Source: Symbiodinium kawagutii (lineage: Eukaryota > Sar > Dinophyceae > Suessiales > Symbiodiniaceae). From it: 64,000 nucleotides of DNA. Location of the stretch: assembly GCA_009767595.1 (NCBI GenBank), contig VSDK01010057.1:12888-76887 (forward strand), read 5' to 3'. Positions 55,901 through 64,000 of this stretch are shown piece after piece. The translations under genes were made by a program, and so were the position numbers. How positions within the stretch are numbered: the first letter of the stretch is position 1; each line of letters starts with the position of its first letter. The notes under the pieces are model-generated. The model saw only the letters and a program-made list of their open reading frames with translations. It ran no database searches and had not been told where the DNA came from.

Positions 55901-57951
55901 CAAGAGGTATCAACGACCGAAGCTTGAGACTTATCCAGGTGGTGCTGGGGAGCCAGTGGATGGCCAAGTGATACCTTTACTACCTCTTAAGGCAACTAAA
56001 GTACAAAGGCCCTAAGGGCAACACATTTTTCAGCTTTGGAAGAGCGACACTAGGTGCTAGGCTAAGGTGTGGTCGTAAACTGTAGCAGGAGCACTGCATT
56101 CGCATTGGAACTTCAACTCTTCGGCAAAATGCCGAATCACCCATCATTTGAGCGGGATGAGGGCTGAGAGGAGATAGGTTATTTTTGATTGCTCAGGTGT
56201 CCGGGATCTTTTCTTTGATCAAGCTAGCGTGCTCAATGTCCCTGAGGATTTTTGATGAGGGATGAACTTTTAAAGCAAACTTTTGTAGCTGCTGCCTACA
56301 TTCAAGTGACTACTGCGTTATTCTTTATTTATGGCAGACATTCGTGGAAGACCGCAAGAATGATAAAACAAGGAAGAGGAAGAAGAATAAGAAGATGAAG
56401 GAGGAGAAGCAGAAGGAGAAGGAGAAGGAGAAGGAGAAGGAGAAAGAGAAGGAGAAGGAGAAGGAGAAGGAGAAGAAGACAGTGAATAAACTGAAAAAGA
56501 TCAGATGAGAAGAGCCAGAAGGGGAATAATCAGGAGGAGGAATTTCGATATGTTGGAAAGAAACCGATGATTACCACGTGGTGCAGATTGGATTGTAGAA
56601 TCAGCTGCTGCACATCGAGGTCGGGGAACTTTATCATCCTTTTCTTTGGCCAGCTGCTTACTAGGGATCACACCCTTCCACAACTTGGGTGTGCAACCTG
56701 TGATCAGCAAGAAACGATGGCAGCTTTTCCGAAGGATTTCGAAGTGAGTGCATTGAAGCTCTGCTCCAATGGACTCCAGGTGTTGATGTTGATCCACTTT
56801 CTGCAGCGCCGCGATCCACCAGTCCTGCCTTCTTTGCAGGTGCCAAGTCGTGCGGGTGATGTTGCTGAGAGTGCTGTCCATGTGGAGTGAAAGGGGAACC
56901 TCCTCAGCACGGACTGCCCTGCAGGACATAGCATTCAGCCAGAACCAAAAGGCGAGATACATCAACGGTGTCGACTGCCGGTTCTGCACAGATGCAGCAC
57001 AGATCGACAAGGAGATGACGTACTTGAGAGGTTCACGAACACCCAACAAGGACCGTTGAGTAGATGAAACACTGAAATACTTGCCATACATGGCCATACG
57101 GGATACACATGATGTTATAAAAGCCATCGGTCAGGCAAGGCTGAAGTGTTTTCAGCGACCAAAGCGAGTTACGGGGGTTTGGGAGGGAGGCCATGCAAAA
57201 GTAGCCTGTTTAAGGCCAACAGGGTTAGGTTTTTAGTTTTTTTTGGAGGGGGAAGAAAGGTGGTGACGAGTTGGGGTTGTGGCACCTCCAGACCCTTGCT
57301 CTCTCTCTCTCTCTATTTTCCTCCCCCTCTCCACCCCCTCTCCCCACCTTCTATGGACACCCTGCCTTTCAGCCCTCCCTTCTCAGGTCAATGTATTTAG
57401 ATTTGTCCGTGTGATGATGTTCTGCGCTGCGCAGGAAGATGTGGGTGCCCTGCTGCTCGAATTCTTCCAATATTTTGGTAAAGAGTACAGGCCTGGTTGA
57501 ACGACAGCATCCTTCGTTGCCAAGGTTGAAGATTGTTTCCAGCAATTGCCCAGCAAATTCCAGGAGTGGCATTATCCGCATTCGAGATACTCGATCTGTA
57601 TTGCCGCCTGAGGATGAGCCCGGGACCTAGAATTTGATGAGTTTCTTAATGAGGACTTGACTCATGTACGGTACCGTAGTGATTGGACACAGAGTTTGGA
57701 TGGACTCCTTACCTTCGTTTTGTAAGGGACAGGTGAGAGAAACTGAGAGTTGAGAGCAGTTTGGCATTCCAGGTCAAAGTGCTTTCTTGTGGTGGACAAT
57801 CCCTTTGAGGCACCCATTGAACTGGAAAAGAAACAAACAGCAGCGAATTGTTTCACATCATGCATTTTGATGCTCACATCAGGTTGGGAAGGATGTGGCT
57901 AATGTGGATGCGTCCCAGCACGAGCCCATCCGCAAGGATATTGCTACCGCA
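52904..57951 (+). CDS. Non-canonical poly(A)/poly(U) polymerase (TENT/TUTase family)
   Basis: Terminal nucleotidyltransferases of this family add A or U tails to RNA 3' ends and so control decay or stability. Exons in order: 52904-52945 (DGAEVAPFGSVVNG, the FGS strand); 53013-53048 (FWTPTSDVDVC, the catalytic GS...DxD metal site); about 55543-55590 (CDISINNTLAVVNSR); 55774-55834 (YVRVDDRLRTLGLCVK); about 56779-56839 (VLMLIHFLQRRDPPVLPSLQ); 56968-57029 (DCRFCTDAAQIDKEMTYL); 57435-57490 (EDVGALLLEFFQYFGKEYR, PAP-associated domain); 57772-57809 (CFLVVDNPFE); 57883-57951 (VGKDVANVDASQHEPIRKDI). The central domain and PAP-associated domain are covered. The third catalytic Asp, between 53048 and 55543, was not located. 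Donors after 55590, 57490 and 57809 are GC; after 55834 GT. Start and stop are not identified. Adenylation versus uridylation cannot be decided from sequence. Confidence 0.85.
53738..53812 (-). repeat. GGTATATCCCCTATA dispersed repeat (53.7 kb copy)
   Basis: Reverse-complement copy of 46949-47020, in a TENT intron. Confidence 0.75.
56380..56478 (+). repeat. GGAGAA hexanucleotide microsatellite
   Basis: About 12 GGAGAA units with AGAAG variants in the TENT intron between the exons ending at 55834 and starting at 56779. It reads Lys/Glu-rich on the + strand and could be mistaken for an exon. Confidence 0.85.
57295..57345. repeat. Pyrimidine-rich CT tract
   Basis: CTCTCTCTCTCTCTATTT followed by C-rich pyrimidines. 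It precedes the TENT exon at 57435 and may include its polypyrimidine tract. Confidence 0.6.
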
Positions 57952-60520
57952 TGCTAACAGTACCGCATGCTACCAGTACTGCAAAGATCTTGGGATGTTT
58001 TAGCAACCCTTGCTCTAGGAGTTTCGCAGAGCTTGGAGCTATTTGAGCCAGGCAAGTCCAGCGAACAGAAATCGCTTAGCCGCTTTGCAATGCTCAGCAT
58101 GTTTTCAGGCAAAACCAGGCAGTCGCTTCATGGATCATTGCTAGACATTTTGCCGCCCTTGCAGGGCCGCCACTTCATCGAGTTGCTGAGCAACAGGGAC
58201 CGCGTGTAGACTCCCAGCGAATTCTCAGTGGCCAACAAAGATTGGGCACTGTGAGTTGCAGATCAACGATGATCACCGTTGAACATCTCCAAGGGGTGTC
58301 ATATGACACTGTCCTGAGACCACGATTCAGCGAGTCGCAAACAGATTGCATCAGTTGGCAGCTGACTGTCACTTGTGCATCGCAGTGACCAAATTTGGCC
58401 CTCGGGGTGTCACCTTAAGTGGCTAGAAACCATCCAAGACCTCAGGATCTAAAAGTGACTTCCCACTGAATCGCAGGGTGAGATCGTGCCGAGACGGTTG
58501 AGTGCCTGGATGCAGTCACTAGGACAGGCTGAGTGCCGGGGCTGCATGGGCTGTGAATGGGTTGGGATTCCCCCGGTTGTTCTGAATGGCGAAGTCAATT
58601 TTTAGTCTCTGAAATGTTGTAGTTGGCGTTGGATTGGAAATGATTGGAATCTATCCTGGCTGAACTGACCAGTTTCTGCGAAAGGACAGCTCCCTCCGGA
58701 ACGAGGCACGATTTTCCGCATCAAGGCCAGCCTGAGTGGTTTCAACGTAAAGCGCATCACAACTTGGGATTCAAAACGCAGTTTGACCTCTGGACTCAGG
58801 CAATTCTGGCCGTCAAAGGGCATCCATACAAGCATGTCTTCCATGCCGTCCTGCAGACATGTTTGCATGTTTTTTCCTTCTCATGATTCAGAAACGAGCT
58901 TGGTTGACTATTTGGATTATTCCTTGTGAAGCACCAAACTAAGAGTCCTCCAGGATATGGGCAACCAACAAGGACGCCTTATGGATTGCATGTGAAATCA
59001 TCATTAGTCAGGGACCACTAAGAGTGATTTAGCGAGAGTGCTTTTCTAAGCAACCAAACATAGAACCTTCCTTGAAAGCAATGACGGCAATTGTGAGTGC
59101 AGATAGGGTGCACAAAAGGCAACAAAGCTAGAGCTACTATACACCGCCACAACTCTTACTCTTGACACACGACTATACGCGTTTCAATAGATTTGTGGTG
59201 TATTGAACCTTCTTCTGACGTAACTGGAACTATTGAGCAGCCTCTCTGCTGAAGTAGAGGATAGCTCTGTCACAGGGATACGTTGTCCCAGCATCTCCCA
59301 ATGATAACCCACATCTGATCCGTTGATTTGCTGGGCATTCGCCAGGTCATGGACATTAGCGATGAAGATGATGCGGGGCCATGGGCGGAAGGCGAAAAGA
59401 AGGCACGACGGGCCATGGGTTCTGAAGTGACAAGGCAGGGTAGGAACGGGGTCACGACTAGCCATGGAGGAGCCATTAATTAATCATGATCATCATGATG
59501 GCTAATGAACCAATGAACTAGCTATTGAACTAGCTATTGACCATCACCAAGCGACAATTTACCAACATCAATGATGGTTACTCACTGGCTACAGGTGTTT
59601 AAAAATGATACAATAAGTGATCTGATCAATACTGGTTACTGGAGGGATAAGGATGGTGGAGGATGGTTTCTAGTCATACCGGTGGTTGGGAAAGAGGTCG
59701 CTCGAAGGATCCATCATCCCCTTGGAGGAAGCGAAGTAGCCACCGGGAAATGGGCGTCATTGGTCCACTGTTGGAGTGAGCTGATTGTCATGCAATGAGC
59801 AAAGTCTCCCTGTACATAGGCGATGATGAAATACAGCCAAAATTTGAGTTGCTTTAAAAGATTAGACCGTGGCTCATATACCTTTCCGGGAATACTTGTA
59901 GGAGCACCCAACAAAAACAGGATATGAGAGGGTTTTACAGCTCCGGGGTTGAAGGAACGCCTTGACAGATTTTAAAGATCCTCATGGCACGCCTGCTGGT
60001 TGGGTGGCCCGCCTGACAAAAGCAGGATCACACCCCATAGCAGTTCATGATGAGCATTGTTGTTGCCAATGGTTGGCTATCCTTGCTATTAGATCCTTGA
60101 CAGTTGCACACAAAAATCACACTACGTCCCTGTTATACCAGTCATACCCTTGAATCACTGCTCCCGAGCAGAGTTTCTGGGGGTTCCTTGTAGTGGATGC
60201 GCCCCTGTAGGTGTCGAAGATTGTGTTTATTGGCAAGGCTGGGAATCGCGTCATGGGGGTCATTCGTTGGAAGAGACTTCCCAAGTGCTGGATACTGTGG
60301 TGAGGCCACAGAGTTTCCTACTGACAAGGGAGGTTTCTCCACTGACCTACGCCATGGTAGTAGGGTGGCGCTTCCAAGTAGTTTGGCTCAGCCCTTTGCA
60401 TTCCGATGGCATTTGATATACATGAAGCATTTATGTATATCTATTTATTTATTTATTGCAACTCTTTGGAACATGAGAGTACTTGTGTGAACAGTCTCAC
60501 TGCCGCCTCGCCTCTCTAGC
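57952..60520. other. No confident gene between TENT and retroelement
   Basis: A few coding-like bits, about 58125-58205 (LLDILPPLQGRHFIELLSN) and 58640-58870, may be further TENT exons or unrelated. Nothing else is recognised. The 5' UTR of the retroelement may begin here. Confidence 0.4.
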
Positions 60521-60534
60521 TCAAATGACAGGGT

Positions 60535-61323
60535 ATGACCTGTAGGTTCTGCGGGACTGAGTTGGGAACCCTTAGGAGTTCTGAGTGTATTGCCTGTGGA
60601 TCTGTTACCTGTTTGAGGCAGGAATTCACCACTGGCTGGCATTCAGGTGCGGTCCGAGCCATAGCATCCGATATCGCCTTGGGAGCCGCCCGTCAGGTGA
60701 GGGCACTCAGGATAGCTTCGAACCGTCTCATGGATGAACGGGACGCTGAGGTTGCCAGAGCACGGCTTGAGGAAGAAGCCAGGCAGCAGGACGCAAGCCC
60801 ACCGCGGGAAAGGAGGACCCGAGGTGAGGAACGAGAAGAGGCAGCAGGTTCCCGACGTCAGCCAGCCCGTGAAGAAGCCCGCGAAGAAGCCCCAAAGCAG
60901 CCCAGGAGGAAGGAAGAGCCGAAGGACTCTTTGTCAGAAAGTTATACCGAGGGTTCTGAGAGAGCCGCAGAACCGGAAGAAAGAGATCATCGTCGCCGAG
61001 GAGACCGAGAAGAAAGACAACCACTTGGAGTCACACCCAAAGCCGGAGGAGTGCAGTTATTGCAGGCACCGAGAAAAGTTCAGAGGAGCAGGACACCCAG
61101 AGAAAGGAGGACGCAAGAGAGCAAGAAGGAAGGAGTTCATCATCGCCACGAAGATCGACGAGGACGACACGAAGAGCAAAAGGAAGTTCGAAATCGACGT
61201 GCTAGTGGAGCGCAGCGAGAACACGAAGGACGCAGTGTACCGGAAAACTTACTCCGGATTCGAGAGGAGAACGAGCAGCCTGCCGGTGGAAAGAAAAAGG
61301 CGCCATGGCCGAAGCACCGTTGA
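60535..61323 (+). CDS. Retroelement ORF1: zinc-ribbon, Arg/Glu-rich protein
   Basis: 262 codons from ATG at 60535, the first in-frame Met before the Cys motif. An earlier ATG at 60525 meets a stop after six codons. The N-terminus has CRFC at residues 3-6 and CIAC at 18-21, a likely zinc ribbon. A helical segment follows (RAIASDIALGAARQVRALRI), then about 170 residues rich in Arg, Glu, Lys and Pro. Its stop overlaps the ORF2 start by 19 bp (61305-61323). Possible role: nucleic-acid binding. The alternative 798-codon frame starting at 60734 overlaps both ORFs and is judged a by-product of purine-rich composition. Confidence 0.6.
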   Translation: MTCRFCGTELGTLRSSECIACGSVTCLRQEFTTGWHSGAVRAIASDIALGAARQVRALRIASNRLMDERDAEVARARLEEEARQQDASPPRERRTRGEEREEAAGSRRQPAREEAREEAPKQPRRKEEPKDSLSESYTEGSERAAEPEERDHRRRGDREERQPLGVTPKAGGVQLLQAPRKVQRSRTPRERRTQESKKEGVHHRHEDRRGRHEEQKEVRNRRASGAQREHEGRSVPENLLRIREENEQPAGGKKKAPWPKHR

Positions 61324-63296
61324 GCGATCGAGGAGAAAGAGAGGAAGAGAGAGACCGCGAAGAATCCTTGAAAGAAAATCCATGGAGGGTCTACACCAAC
61401 GTCGACGAGGAGGACTGGGCAAGGTTGAGCTTGAGCATTGGAGATGTCTTCACTGCGGAGATCAATGGGGCAGAAGAAGATGGACAAGTGGTGGAGGCCG
61501 CCTTCATGGTCTCAGGTACAGATGGAGGAGGTGCTGGTTCCCAAATAGTGGAGGCCAAAAGCTTGGGAGCCAGCATCACAGTCTGGAATCAGACCCTGTC
61601 GAAGCAGTTCAACCGGAGGCCAGGCCATCTTCACATATGCCCTGGACTGGATGCTTGCGATGTGAAGGAAGGAGTGGAGTACCACATTTATCGACTTCAT
61701 CTAAGGGACCCTTTGCATCCAGAGATCCCCTATCTAAGTCACGCAGGAAAGAAGACATTGAAGCAGATGAGAGAAACTCGTACAAAGCTTTCACCTGGCC
61801 CTCGAGTCGGCGGCGTAGAGAAGAAAACGGGCAAAGAGCCTGGACCAGGAGGAGGTCCGGATCCATTGGAGGTCGAGAGATTAATAGAGTCGAGCAGGAG
61901 GAAGGCAGAGGTGATAAGAGAGAGGAAAGGAAAAGGCTCGGGAGGAGACGAGCCAGGGAAGCGAGACGAAGAGAAGGCGACACCGAAAGCAGGTTCCAAA
62001 CGTCCTCCACCCAGAGAGCCAAGGGGGGAACGTGGAGAAGGAACCGAGGAACAGTATGGAAGACTGAGAGCAAAGTTGCAGCAAGTCAGGGACAGCAAAG
62101 AGAAAGCAAAGGCATCCCAGACCCACGATGGAGACGACTCAGAATGGGAACGTGGGGAGAGCTTCGACCTAGGTTTCAACTTTGTTCAGGGCGAGAGGAA
62201 ATCAGCCCTGAGGACTGGGAGTCATCTCCCCACAACCGAGGAAGAGTTGACTCACATGAAGAGGAAGCCACCACAGAAACAACAACTCGCCCTGCGCCAC
62301 GAGGAGGAGCAAAACGAAAGAGATACGAGGAACTTGAAGACGAAGACGAGTTCAACTTCCGTGGGGCGCAACCTCATAGCGAATGCCATGGCGATGCAAC
62401 GAGAACGAGACGACAAGAAGAAGGATCAGGGGGGAGGTGGCAGACGCCCTTCGAAGAGGAGAAGGTCGCGAAGCAGCGGACGTCGGAGAAAGAAGAGGTC
62501 AAGGAGAGGAAGCCGACGAAGAAAGTCCAGGGGAGATCCAGGTGGGTCCGGAGGAAGCGATCCATCTGGCTCGTCGTACGACGAGGACGAAGAACCTTCT
62601 GGAGGCTCGGAGGACAGTTCAGGATCCGAATCCGATTACCTCCCCCCGTTGCTGAAGAGATCCAGCAGAAAGGAAGGATCAGTGCTGGAGCTTCTGCTCC
62701 AACAGGTGGAGGAGCAGATGGATCAGATAGGAGCGGATGTAGGGCAAAGTACATCGGCACTTGGAGGAGTGAAGGTGCTGACGTACTTCAACTACTTAGT
62801 GCGTCACGGAGTGGGCCCACTGACCCGCGATGGCCGCGAGATGTACTTGATCGCGGTCTGCCTAGACTTCCTGAGGACTGGAAGTTTGGCAAAATTAGGC
62901 GACGCACTCGCCGGAAGATTCATGGCCCTTCACCAGGCCACCCTGGATCAATCCTGGGATGCCGCCAGGAACTTGGAGCTGTTCACACCCGAATTGAACA
63001 GCGCGGCAGGATCACAGGTGACTCTAGCAGCTCGCAAGCACAGCAGGCTGATGGAGAAGGTAGCCGGGATGGACTATCGGCGACCCAATGGAGGCCGAGG
63101 CAAAGGCATGAGCTGGTGGGGTTCAAATGATTATGGCTGGGAGGACAGCCGAGGAAAAGGAAAGAAGGGCAAAGGCAAGACCAAGAAGGGCAATCCATGG
63201 GGCAAGGGCAAGGGCAAGCAGCAGTACTCGGAGGACGGAGCAAAGCCGTCAGGAGGGAAGAACGAAAAGCCCCCGGAGGATCGGGGCAAAACCTGA
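61305..63296 (+). CDS. Retroelement ORF2: Gag-like protein
   Basis: 663 codons. The N-terminal part is globular (WRVYTNVDEEDWARLSLSIG ... HLHICPGLDACDVKEGVEYH). The middle is highly charged (Arg/Glu/Lys/Ser), with an SR-like stretch GRRPSKRRRSRSSGRRRKKR. Then comes a structured domain at about residues 450-590 (VLTYFNYLVRHGVGPLTRDG, DFLRTGSLAKLGDALAGRFM). The C-terminus is Gly/Lys-rich (GKGKKGKGKTKKGNPWGKGK), typical of RNA-binding tails. I recall similar proteins as repeated, RT-associated ORFs in Symbiodinium genomes, but cannot verify this here. The frame is intact, so this copy may be young. Confidence 0.7.
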   Translation: MAEAPLSDRGEREEERDREESLKENPWRVYTNVDEEDWARLSLSIGDVFTAEINGAEEDGQVVEAAFMVSGTDGGGAGSQIVEAKSLGASITVWNQTLSKQFNRRPGHLHICPGLDACDVKEGVEYHIYRLHLRDPLHPEIPYLSHAGKKTLKQMRETRTKLSPGPRVGGVEKKTGKEPGPGGGPDPLEVERLIESSRRKAEVIRERKGKGSGGDEPGKRDEEKATPKAGSKRPPPREPRGERGEGTEEQYGRLRAKLQQVRDSKEKAKASQTHDGDDSEWERGESFDLGFNFVQGERKSALRTGSHLPTTEEELTHMKRKPPQKQQLALRHEEEQNERDTRNLKTKTSSTSVGRNLIANAMAMQRERDDKKKDQGGGGRRPSKRRRSRSSGRRRKKRSRRGSRRRKSRGDPGGSGGSDPSGSSYDEDEEPSGGSEDSSGSESDYLPPLLKRSSRKEGSVLELLLQQVEEQMDQIGADVGQSTSALGGVKVLTYFNYLVRHGVGPLTRDGREMYLIAVCLDFLRTGSLAKLGDALAGRFMALHQATLDQSWDAARNLELFTPELNSAAGSQVTLAARKHSRLMEKVAGMDYRRPNGGRGKGMSWWGSNDYGWEDSRGKGKKGKGKTKKGNPWGKGKGKQQYSEDGAKPSGGKNEKPPEDRGKT

Positions 63297-63322
63297 GGGG
63301 TGCAGTTCAAGAGGCCAAGACC

Positions 63323-64000
63323 ATGTCGGAAGTTGGCCTCGCTCTCTGGTCAATTTTAAGCTCGCCAGATCATGCCGGTCCGGTTGGAGCAGACTTTGAA
63401 GACCTTGAGAGCCATTTCGCATGGATAAAAGTCTTGCGCCAGGATTTTCGGGCGACTCGTGATAGGCGGGCGCTCTTTCCACTCCCCAACGTTTGGGAAA
63501 AAGACTTGGAAGATTTCCCCAAAGGTTTGGAAGTAAGAGAACTACTTAGGATCCCTCAGGTTGTCCCGAAGTTTTCGCGTGCTTGCTGGCTTGCCCTTAG
63601 TACATGGTTTTGCAACTATATGCATGGAGGTGCCCTTCAGTGTTCCAGTGACCCCCCAACCAAGGCTCAAGAGAAGTTGATGAAGGCTATTCAAGATAGT
63701 GTTGATAGGATTCTCAATGAGGATGTTTCGATACCTTGGGATGACAGTCAGATAAGAGAAGATTTGAAGAGAAGGATGATAAGTTACACTGGTGAGGAAG
63801 TTTCGAAGCCGGAGACCTTGACCCTGGAGCAAGTGATACCCGGGTTACCGCCTGAAGAGCATGGAGGTAGTGTAGATATTAGGGATTGGTTGGAAGGAAG
63901 AAGTAGATACTACATCGATCACCCAGCTGAATGTATCCTACCTGACCACGGACAGTTCCTCCCACCTTTGCAAGCCAAGGTACATGTGAAGAAAGAAGAC
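63323..64000 (+). CDS. Retroelement ORF3: N-terminal part of reverse-transcriptase polyprotein (truncated by window)
   Basis: An open frame runs from ATG at 63323 to the window end (226 codons, no stop). It is frame-shifted relative to ORF2 and separated from it by 26 bp. It reads WIKVLRQDFRATRDRRALF, then LRIPQVVPKFSRACWLALS and, near the end, GQFLPPLQAKVHVKKED. In related dinoflagellate retroelements this region precedes the reverse-transcriptase domain, so the catalytic motifs should lie beyond base 64000. No RT motif is visible in the window, so this call is inference. Confidence 0.6.
   Translation, partial: MSEVGLALWSILSSPDHAGPVGADFEDLESHFAWIKVLRQDFRATRDRRALFPLPNVWEKDLEDFPKGLEVRELLRIPQVVPKFSRACWLALSTWFCNYMHGGALQCSSDPPTKAQEKLMKAIQDSVDRILNEDVSIPWDDSQIREDLKRRMISYTGEEVSKPETLTLEQVIPGLPPEEHGGSVDIRDWLEGRSRYYIDHPAECILPDHGQFLPPLQAKVHVKKED

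Larger units (their letters stand above)
60535..64000 (+). mobile_element. Retroelement, 5' part (three ORFs), continues beyond window
   Basis: Three consecutive + strand ORFs in three frames (60535-61323, 61305-63296, 63323 onward) with no introns, in contrast to every cellular gene in the window. No LTR is recognisable at the 5' side within view, so the class (LINE-like or DIRS/LTR) is undetermined. Confidence 0.7.

Noticed and set aside
56340-56506. Lys/Glu-rich segment as a TENT exon
   Set aside because: It is a GGAGAA microsatellite between two TENT exons, and the family has no such insert at this point; an intron repeat is simpler.
60734-63130. 798-codon frame in the retroelement
   Set aside because: It overlaps ORF1 and ORF2, lacks any domain-like or balanced segment, and results from purine-rich DNA with few stops; the two other frames contain globular domains.

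Overview
This is a low-density, intron-rich eukaryotic nuclear window, and the best fit is a dinoflagellate, probably Symbiodiniaceae-like. The clues are: coding sequence split into dozens of exons of about 25-115 bp; intron donors that are often GC or GA as well as GT; acceptors of the form AG|G; all recognised genes on the + strand; a partial match to the dinoflagellate spliced leader; and a retroelement with long Arg/Glu-rich ORFs of a kind seen in Symbiodinium-type genomes. The organism is an inference. The protein homologies come from remembered family motifs, because no search was run. Two runs of N (22447-22627 and 49921-50538) show this is a scaffold.

Layout, left to right. 1-5.8 kb: no confident gene, several degenerate simple repeats. 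5.8-7.6 kb: exons of an unidentified coiled-coil protein. 10.19-11.52 kb: an RBR-type (RING-IBR-RING) ubiquitin ligase-like gene. 11.5-29.75 kb: one 18-kb gene for the 26S proteasome subunit RPN2/PSMD1, followed in order from the N-terminal helices through the PC repeats to the RPN13-binding tail and stop codon. Its 4.2-kb intron holds foreign coding-like exons and a spliced-leader-like relic. 29.8-36.8 kb: mostly repeat-rich DNA with a 1.6-kb homogeneous 22-bp satellite and a few unassigned exons. 36.8-48.6 kb: a CobW/ZNG1-type G3E GTPase (metal chaperone) gene with His/Gly-rich metal-binding exons. Its 6.7-kb intron contains exons resembling a CRAL-TRIO (Sec14-like) protein. 49.6-50.9 kb: a 10-bp tandem array that reverses strand across an assembly gap. 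52.9-57.95 kb: a non-canonical poly(A)/poly(U) polymerase (TENT/TUTase) gene. 60.5 kb to the end: the 5' part of a retroelement with three ORFs in three frames, cut by the window edge.

The RBR ligase and the proteasome subunit are adjacent, nearly overlapping and co-oriented, and both belong to the ubiquitin-proteasome system. This could be chance or a unidirectional cluster of related genes. Small inverted-repeat (MITE-like) elements and AT-rich dispersed repeats are scattered through the 31-54 kb introns. Exon ends below are read by eye from reading frame, homology and splice signals and may be off by a few bases.
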